Below are positions 5,632 through 10,842 of a stretch of 10,842 nucleotides of DNA, piece after piece. The position numbers were made by a program, and so were the translations under genes. The notes under the pieces were generated by a model. It saw only the letters and a list, made by a program, of their open reading frames with translations. It had not been told where the DNA came from and searched no databases. The first letter of the stretch is position 1; each line of letters opens with the position of its first letter. The stretch comes from Draconibacterium orientale (GTDB lineage: Bacteria; Bacteroidota; Bacteroidia; Bacteroidales; JAADGE01), in contig DYSM01000078.1 of assembly GCA_020718265.1 (NCBI GenBank), forward strand, positions 1-10,842. Reading direction: 5' to 3'.

Positions 5632-8439
5632 ATGCCCGAAAAATCTACTTTTTCGAAATCCGTAGAAGCTTTGCCGAGTTTTATCCTCATGCGCTTCGAT
5701 GCTCTGCTGTCGCTGTACATCGCAGCAAATGTATTCTTTCTATACCTTCGCCCCGATGCTTCGGCTCTGCACATTTTGTTTCTGCTTGTGATTGTTGCAA
5801 TTGCACTCCAATTGATTTCAACCTATAAAAAAGACTGTCCGGTTTCGGTCTGTTCCGGTTTAGTTTTAATTAAAAACAGCCTGTATCTGTCTCTTTCATT
5901 GACATTTATGCGCAATGCCAACCTTGATTCTTTAATATTTGTAATCGGTCTCATAACGTTTCACACGTTGGCTTTAAGCGCGCTGACACGTTTCTTTTAC
6001 ATCATAAATGGAGTTGTTTATATCACGTTAATTTTAATTTTTGCGTTCCTTTACCGCTTTTCAACGGAACTTTTAGCCTTCTCAATGGCATCTGTTTTTG
6101 TTTCCACTGTTTTTCAGTTTAGATACAGAAACCGTTCGGTGTTCAAAAATATCAATTCCGAGTTCAACCACTCCGAAATAAAGCCGGAGATACAGGCTTT
6201 GAAATTTCTGGAAGAAATTGATTTATTGGTCTTTGAAATAGACACACAGGCAAATGTGCGCTTTTGGAATGCAAAATGCGAACGATTAACAGGCTATTCC
6301 GCGCAAGAAATTTCCGACCGTCCGGACAAACTCAAATTACTGTTTACCGAAGAGCACGATTATATACGAGTAAAAAAAATTATTACAGCAGAAAAACCCG
6401 TCATGCGCAAGTTTGAGTCCCGTATTGTGAGCCGTTTCGGGAAAAAGCTCATCATTTCTTGGGTGATGTACGAACAAAGTCAGCCCGGACAGAATCGATT
6501 TATAGGGCGAGACATTACGGAAACCTACACGAATTGGAAAAACTTAGAAAAATCGCATCAGCAACTATCAGATATTCAAGGTTTTACAAAAATGGGACTT
6601 TGGGAATGGAATCCCAAAGACGGAAAATTGAATTTCTCGGACGAGATTTATCGCATGTTCGAGTGTCCTTTGCCCGCAGACAATACAGCAAAATTTGAAG
6701 TTCTTAAACGCACAATTTCAAGAGAAGATGTTGTAAGGATAATGAAAACTTTGCGTAAATGTCTTAAAAATCAGAGCGATATAACAATAGAATACGATGT
6801 GAACTTACCTTCGGGCGAAAAGCGAACCATGTATCTGCAAGGTGTGCTGATGTTAAGCACAGGCGGCGAAATAATTAAGTATCGAGGTACAAATCAAGAT
6901 ATTACAGAATTAAAACGTGCCGAGCAAAAGTCCAGAAATATTATACATGCCTCACCCGATGCCATAATCGTAACGGATTTGAAGCTCAATATCACCGACT
7001 TTAACCGTTCTGCTTTGAATTATTTTGAAATTCAAAAAGCCGAATCCGACAAAAATTTGTCAGACTTCTTTGCCGATGAGGGCGAGCGTATGCGATTTCT
7101 CGACCGGGTGCAAAATCTGTCGCGCAATGCAATGATACAGAGCGAACAATTCCGAATGCAAACGTCAAATAACGAAGAATTTCCAACCGAAATCTCAGCC
7201 GGGATAATCGGAAAGTACGAAGTGCCCGATTTATTTGTGTTTTTTATCAAAAATATCACAAAACGGAAAGCTTACGAGCGCGAACTTGAATCCGCAAAAA
7301 TCAAAGCGGAACAGTCCGACCGTTTGAAGTCTGCATTTCTTGCAAATATTTCGCACGAAATACGAACACCGATGAACGCCATTGTAGGTTTCGCCAACTT
7401 ACTGTCAGACCAAGACTTAACTCAAGAAAAAAGGCAAGAATATGCCGGATACATTTCACTAAACAGTACTTCATTAATGACCTTAATTTCTGATATTTTG
7501 GATATTTCAAAAATTGACTCCGGAGAAATTGAGATGCGAATACAAGCCGTAGAGATAGACAAACTAATTCAAAATGTGTTCGTTACAGCACTTGAAAATC
7601 AGAAACTGCTGGAGAAACATGAATTGACCATAATCTCAAAAATTTCAGATGAATTGGCTGCACAAAGTTATTTGACAGACAGGGTTCGTCTAAAACAAGT
7701 TATGGACAATTTAATGCATAACGCATTGAAATTCACCAATTCAGGTGTTATTACATTAAGCTGTTATTTATCGGAAAAAGGCATAACTTTTTCAGTAAAA
7801 GATACCGGCAAAGGTATCGAGCCTGCTGACACGGAGCGCATTTTTCAACGATTTGTAAAAATAGATACCAATGAAAATTTCAAACGCGGAACCGGTTTAG
7901 GTTTAGCAATTTCGGCGGAACTTGTTGCGTTGATGGGCGGAAAACTTGAAGTAAAATCGGAAATTGGACAGGGTTCCGAATTTTTGTTCACATTACCTGC
8001 CGAACGAGCTGTAATTCAAAAAGTTAAACCTCAATTAATTACTTACGAACCCGAAAACTGGGATTGTTACACAATTTTGATAGCAGAAGATGATGATATA
8101 AATTTTTTCTACCTAAAAACGGCTTTGACAAAGTCGAACATTCAAATAATTCGAGCCTCAAACGGACAAGAAGCGATTGATGAAATACGCAAAAATACCT
8201 ATATCGCACTGATTCTCATGGATATAGGTATGCCCGTGAAGAACGGCTACGAAGCAACGGCTGAAATAAAAGCCTTCGCGCCGCACATTCCGGTTATTGC
8301 ACAATCTGCCTACGCCATGGCGGACGAGCATAAGCGCATGACAGAAGCCGGATGCAATGCGTTTCTCACAAAACCGATTAATCGCGCCAAATTATTGAAG
8401 GAAATTGCACGTTTCTTACCCAACAATGAACTTATTTGA
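5632..8439 (+). CDS. Membrane-bound hybrid sensor histidine kinase (multi-TM, three PAS-like regions, HisKA, HATPase, receiver)
   Basis: A 935-residue inner-membrane kinase. Residues about 20-165 hold five or six hydrophobic helices with very short loops, so there is no periplasmic domain and any membrane signal would be sensed within the bilayer. PAS-like regions follow at about 190-298, 315-427 (both ending in a GRDIT or NQDIT type PAC segment) and 435-545. The HisKA helix has H575 in FLANISHEIRTP. The ATPase has its N-box around N693/N697, G1 DTGKGI (724-729) and G2 RGTGLGLAIS (752-761). The C-terminal receiver (813-930) has E819/D820/D821, phospho-acceptor D864 (LMDIGMP), S892 and K914. 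All catalytic residues are present. No output or HPt domain is attached, so signal must pass by another protein or by partner binding. It is divergent from the receiver-ATPase gene, and its 3' end overlaps the opposite glycosyltransferase gene by 8 bp. Confidence 0.93.
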   Translation: MPEKSTFSKSVEALPSFILMRFDALLSLYIAANVFFLYLRPDASALHILFLLVIVAIALQLISTYKKDCPVSVCSGLVLIKNSLYLSLSLTFMRNANLDSLIFVIGLITFHTLALSALTRFFYIINGVVYITLILIFAFLYRFSTELLAFSMASVFVSTVFQFRYRNRSVFKNINSEFNHSEIKPEIQALKFLEEIDLLVFEIDTQANVRFWNAKCERLTGYSAQEISDRPDKLKLLFTEEHDYIRVKKIITAEKPVMRKFESRIVSRFGKKLIISWVMYEQSQPGQNRFIGRDITETYTNWKNLEKSHQQLSDIQGFTKMGLWEWNPKDGKLNFSDEIYRMFECPLPADNTAKFEVLKRTISREDVVRIMKTLRKCLKNQSDITIEYDVNLPSGEKRTMYLQGVLMLSTGGEIIKYRGTNQDITELKRAEQKSRNIIHASPDAIIVTDLKLNITDFNRSALNYFEIQKAESDKNLSDFFADEGERMRFLDRVQNLSRNAMIQSEQFRMQTSNNEEFPTEISAGIIGKYEVPDLFVFFIKNITKRKAYERELESAKIKAEQSDRLKSAFLANISHEIRTPMNAIVGFANLLSDQDLTQEKRQEYAGYISLNSTSLMTLISDILDISKIDSGEIEMRIQAVEIDKLIQNVFVTALENQKLLEKHELTIISKISDELAAQSYLTDRVRLKQVMDNLMHNALKFTNSGVITLSCYLSEKGITFSVKDTGKGIEPADTERIFQRFVKIDTNENFKRGTGLGLAISAELVALMGGKLEVKSEIGQGSEFLFTLPAERAVIQKVKPQLITYEPENWDCYTILIAEDDDINFFYLKTALTKSNIQIIRASNGQEAIDEIRKNTYIALILMDIGMPVKNGYEATAEIKAFAPHIPVIAQSAYAMADEHKRMTEAGCNAFLTKPINRAKLLKEIARFLPNNELI

Positions 8440-9580
8440 TTTGATAGAAAATGCGTTTCAAAACCTGTGATTCGCTTTCCCAACATAGTTGTTTTTTTGC
8501 TTGTAAAATATTGTTTATCAATGTTTTTTTGTAATCATCTGAAAGCATTGCTTTAAGCATTATTGCCAGATTTTCGGGCGAAAAATCATTTGTAATTTCT
8601 CCGATTTTATGCGTTTCTACAATGCGTCGCATCTCAGGCAAATCGGACACCAGCACCGGAATTTCGGCGTGAATATAGTCGAACAACTTGTTTGGCAGTG
8701 CGAAATAATAATTTAAGCCGATATTTTGCTCAACCGAAACGCCCACAGATGCTTGCCGCGTGTAAGCCGAAAGTTGCTCGGACGGAATTCTTCCCAAAAA
8801 CATAACTTTCTCATTCAAAGCTAATTCCGACACTCTTTGTTTCAAATCCGCGTCAATTGTGCCCGTGCCGATAATCACAAACACCGCATCCTCGATAAAA
8901 CTCATAGCCTCAACCACATACTCGATGCCGCGTCCCATGTTTAGCGCGCCTTGATAGAGGATGATTTTTTTATCGGAAATTTTTGGAACGAAAATAATTT
9001 GTGCCGAATTTTTGCAAGTCGGAATATTGCGTACCACTGCCGGTCGGATACCATATTTTTTGAAGTAATAGTCTGATATTGAAGCACAAACGGTGTAAGT
9101 GTACTTTAATTTCGGAAACACATATTTTTCTAATTTTAGCCAAATGCGTTGTTTGTGCGGACGCGTAACCAATTCGGGTACTTCGGTGTAAAGTTCGTGG
9201 CTGTCGTACACAAGTGGTTTTCGGCGGAGTTTTGCTGCTGCGAAATTGGCGGCAAGTGTGTCCAAATCGTTTGCTAAAAAAATATCTGCTTTACAAAACA
9301 TCAAAAAAAAGAACAGCTTCACATTAAATTCCGTGTAAAAAGCAACACCGGAATGAAACCGCATTCGGAAAAGTTTCAACTTAAAATTTGAGTTCGGAAG
9401 ACTTCGTTCCGGTATTTTTCGACCGACAAGAATTATCTCAAACCCCCAACCGGCAAGGCTTTGCGCTATTTTTAGTACGCGTTTGTCCGTACCCAAATCG
9501 TTGGTATCGGAAATAATGACACGCTTTTTTTTTGTTTTTGAAATTTTTCCCACACAGCAAACATAAAAAAAAATACGCAC
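8432..9580 (-). CDS. Glycosyltransferase, GT4-like (GT-B fold)
   Basis: A 382-residue predicted cytoplasmic transferase, likely using a nucleotide-sugar donor to build a cell-surface polysaccharide or glycolipid; donor and acceptor cannot be read from sequence. The N-terminal Rossmann domain contains RVIISDTNDLGTDKRV (20-35), ANDLDT (103-108) and YDSHELYTEVPEL (125-137). The C-terminal domain contains ILYQGALNMGRGIE (207-220), VFVIIGTGTIDADL (233-246) and E284 in VSVEQNIGLNYYFALPNKLFDYI, the acidic/donor-binding block typical of Bacteroidota members. The start is uncertain: the GTG at 9580 gives an atypical MRIFFYVCCV leader, a second GTG lies at 9553, and an ATG at 9564 is one base out of frame through a 9-A tract. 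Its stop overlaps the convergent hybrid kinase by 8 bp, and only 38 bp separate its start from rlmB. No other surface-polysaccharide gene is nearby. Confidence 0.85.
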   Translation of the reverse strand: MRIFFYVCCVGKISKTKKKRVIISDTNDLGTDKRVLKIAQSLAGWGFEIILVGRKIPERSLPNSNFKLKLFRMRFHSGVAFYTEFNVKLFFFLMFCKADIFLANDLDTLAANFAAAKLRRKPLVYDSHELYTEVPELVTRPHKQRIWLKLEKYVFPKLKYTYTVCASISDYYFKKYGIRPAVVRNIPTCKNSAQIIFVPKISDKKIILYQGALNMGRGIEYVVEAMSFIEDAVFVIIGTGTIDADLKQRVSELALNEKVMFLGRIPSEQLSAYTRQASVGVSVEQNIGLNYYFALPNKLFDYIHAEIPVLVSDLPEMRRIVETHKIGEITNDFSPENLAIMLKAMLSDDYKKTLINNILQAKKQLCWESESQVLKRIFYQIK

Positions 9581-9595
9581 TGCCGGATATTTTTC

Positions 9596-9603
9596 TACAT
9601 TTG
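9596..9603 (+). promoter_or_regulatory. -7 promoter element for rlmB
   Basis: TACATTTG matches TAnnTTTG, lies 15 bp before the GTG start of rlmB, and is followed by TAAAA exactly as at 124-136 upstream of the barrel gene. No clear -33 TTG is seen. It sits in the 38-bp gap shared with the divergent glycosyltransferase. Confidence 0.5.
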
Positions 9604-9618
9604 TAAAAAAAAGTCTCA

Positions 9619-10356
9619 GTGAAAAATAAACAGCTCATTTTCGGAACGCGCGCGGTCATTGAAGCCGTCAATTCCGATAAAAATGTCGATAAAGTTCTAA
9701 TTAAGAAAGGCTTACCCAATTCGCTCATCTCCGAATTGTTGAACTTGTTGAAATCGCGTAACGTGCCGTTTCAATTCGTGCCGATTGAAAAAATAAACGG
9801 CATTTCAACCGGAAATCATCAGGGCGTGTTGGCATTTTTGTCCGAAATTAAATATCAAAATATCGAACATCTTGTGCCATTTTGGTTCGAGTCGGGCGTA
9901 AATCCGATTGTTTTGGTGCTCGACGGCATTACGGATGTGCGCAATTTCGGAGCAATTGCGCGTACGGCTGAATGCGCCGGCGTGTCGGCAATTGTGGTTC
10001 CGGACAAAGGTTCGGCGCAAATCAATGCGGATGCCGTCAAAACATCGGCAGGTGCGTTGCTCAAAATTCCGGTTTGCCGACACGATTCGCTCATCAATGT
10101 AGTCAAATTTCTGAAAAACAGTGGTTTCGCAACGTTTGCCGCCACCGAAAAAGCGGAAAAATCATACACTAAAGCCGATTTTTCCGCGCCGCTTGCCCTC
10201 GTTTTAGGCTCGGAAGATATAGGTATATCAAAAGAACTTTTGGCGGTAACGGATGTTTGGATAAAAATTCCTATCTTTGGAGAAATTCAGTCGCTCAACG
10301 TTTCCGTAGCTGCCGGCATAATGCTGTACGAAGCTGTGAAACAGCGCACTACATAA
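9619..10356 (+). CDS. rlmB: 23S rRNA (guanosine-2'-O-)-methyltransferase RlmB, SpoU/TrmH family
   Basis: A 245-residue SPOUT-class enzyme that uses S-adenosylmethionine to methylate the 2'-O of a guanosine in the 23S rRNA peptidyl-transferase region (G2251 in E. coli). The GTG start at 9619 is forced by an in-frame TAA at 9604, and the family opening KQLIFGTRAVIEA follows immediately. The N-terminal substrate-binding domain spans about 1-75, ending in HQGVLAF. The knotted catalytic domain has motif 1 DGITDVRNFGAIARTAECAG (102-121, with N109 and R115), motif 2 LVLGSEDIGIS (194-204, E199) and motif 3 IPIFGEIQSLNVSVAAGIMLYE (217-238, with S225 and N227). All are intact. A related TrmH-family specificity cannot be fully excluded, but the length and N-terminal domain favour RlmB. 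It has its own promoter, and the lipoprotein gene starts 28 bp downstream. Confidence 0.93.
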   Translation: MKNKQLIFGTRAVIEAVNSDKNVDKVLIKKGLPNSLISELLNLLKSRNVPFQFVPIEKINGISTGNHQGVLAFLSEIKYQNIEHLVPFWFESGVNPIVLVLDGITDVRNFGAIARTAECAGVSAIVVPDKGSAQINADAVKTSAGALLKIPVCRHDSLINVVKFLKNSGFATFAATEKAEKSYTKADFSAPLALVLGSEDIGISKELLAVTDVWIKIPIFGEIQSLNVSVAAGIMLYEAVKQRTT

Positions 10357-10384
10357 CAGGATATTCACATCAAATTAAAAAAAT

Positions 10385-10792
10385 ATGAAAAATTTGTTCT
10401 TAAAATCAATCGTTTTAGCCATGATTCTGACAGGTTTTATGGCATCCTGTAAAAATTCAAAACCTGTGATTACAGCAGAAAAAGTCGATAAATCGAAGTT
10501 AAACAAAGACATCACCGTAAAAGTCGGCGAAACATTTACGATTGAACTTGCGAGTAATGTAACAACAGGTTACGCTTGGCAACTTGCAAGCAAAATTAAG
10601 CCTAATGTAGTGGAACTCGTTAGCAGTAAATACGTTGCCAATGAAAATCCGGAAATGATGGTAGGTACCGCCGGCGTTGAGAAATGGACATTCAAAGCTA
10701 CCGATGCAGGCGAAGTTTATTTGTATTTCAAATATATGCGCGGCGAAGAACTTGGCAAAGACACTTATTACAAAATAATCGTAAAAGAATAA
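10385..10792 (+). CDS. Chagasin-like (MEROPS I42) cysteine-peptidase-inhibitor lipoprotein
   Basis: A 135-residue predicted lipoprotein. Residues 1-21 are a signal peptide with a lipobox-like end (F-M-A-S before C22), so the mature protein should be lipidated at C22. The residues after C22 (KNSK) lack the acidic export signal seen in many surface-exposed Bacteroidota lipoproteins, so a periplasm-facing location is more likely. Residues about 40-134 form a chagasin-type beta domain: VKVGETFTIELASN (46-58), the loop NVTTGYAW (58-65; canonical NPTTG), a GTAGVEKW stretch (94-101; canonical GxGG) and YMRGEE (117-122; canonical RPW). It may restrain papain-like cysteine peptidases in the envelope. 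It starts 28 bp after rlmB and could be co-transcribed. No peptidase gene is in view. The fold is well supported; inhibitory activity is less sure because two loops deviate. Confidence 0.82.
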   Translation: MKNLFLKSIVLAMILTGFMASCKNSKPVITAEKVDKSKLNKDITVKVGETFTIELASNVTTGYAWQLASKIKPNVVELVSSKYVANENPEMMVGTAGVEKWTFKATDAGEVYLYFKYMRGEELGKDTYYKIIVKE

Positions 10793-10806
10793 TGAGTTCA
10801 GTATAA

Positions 10807-10840
10807 AAAGTCATAAAGTTGAAAGTTTGTAAAGTTAAAT
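10807..10840 (+). repeat. Degenerate AAAGT-type tandem repeat at the window edge
   Basis: AAAGT occurs at 10807, 10815, 10822 and 10831, spaced 8, 7 and 9 bases, in an otherwise gene-free tail after the lipoprotein stop. Low-complexity repeats of this kind occur in Bacteroidota intergenic DNA. It may continue past the end of the window. Confidence 0.4.
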
Positions 10841-10842
10841 TA

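Noticed and set aside
9438..9728. Minus-strand 96-codon frame spanning the glycosyltransferase start and the rlmB start
   Set aside because: Its upstream part is antisense to the conserved N-terminus of RlmB and its downstream part reads the glycosyltransferase gene in the wrong frame; it is not a plausible protein.
10272..10279. TATCTTTG inside rlmB as a promoter for the lipoprotein gene
   Set aside because: It matches TAnnTTTG, but it falls in the conserved RlmB motif 3 coding region about 105 bp upstream, with a TTTG box at the wrong spacing; chance is likely.

Overview
The window looks like a chromosomal segment from a member of the Bacteroidota, probably Bacteroidales or a relative. The DNA is AT-rich and Shine-Dalgarno sequences are not obvious. 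Three genes are preceded by the Bacteroidota -7 promoter element TAnnTTTG (TACATTTG twice, TACTTTTG once). The SpoIIE-type phosphatase, the short surface-antigen barrel and the glycosyltransferase all have the look of Bacteroidota families. No rRNA, tRNA, CRISPR array, insertion sequence or phage gene is visible. Three of the seven genes downstream of the first one or two appear to start at GTG.

Layout. (1) Positions 158-3808 (+): a two-gene unit, an outer-membrane beta-barrel protein of the BamA/TamA surface-antigen type followed 12 bp later by a secreted-then-anchored sensor phosphatase (YfiR-like periplasmic domain, long coiled coil, one membrane helix, PAS, SpoIIE/PP2C phosphatase). (2) 3903-4478 (+): guanylate kinase gmk with its own promoter. 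(3) 4481-5392 (-): a receiver domain fused to an RsbW/SpoIIAB-like ATPase. (4) 5393-5631: a 239-bp divergent intergenic region with a perfect 8-bp-arm palindrome, an exact 15-bp direct repeat and two smaller inverted repeats. (5) 5632-8439 (+): a membrane hybrid histidine kinase with three PAS-like regions, HisKA, HATPase and receiver. (6) 8432-9580 (-): a GT4-type glycosyltransferase that overlaps the kinase tail to tail by 8 bp. (7) 9619-10356 (+): the rRNA methyltransferase rlmB. (8) 10385-10792 (+): a chagasin-like (I42) lipoprotein. The last ~40 bp contain a degenerate AAAGT-spaced repeat cut by the window edge.

How the parts may fit. About two thirds of the window encodes signalling proteins: a SpoIIE phosphatase, a receiver-controlled RsbW-like kinase and a hybrid histidine kinase. 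Together they resemble a partner-switching circuit (PP2C phosphatase versus anti-sigma-type kinase, acting on a STAS protein) with two-component input, although no STAS protein or sigma factor lies in the window. The most unusual item is the phosphatase. Its predicted topology places a YfiR-like domain at the end of a ~145-residue periplasmic coiled coil, and it is encoded directly behind an outer-membrane barrel. This recalls the three-compartment YfiBNR logic with a PAS-SpoIIE output in place of a diguanylate cyclase. gmk, rlmB, the glycosyltransferase and the inhibitor lipoprotein look like ordinary neighbours rather than parts of that circuit.
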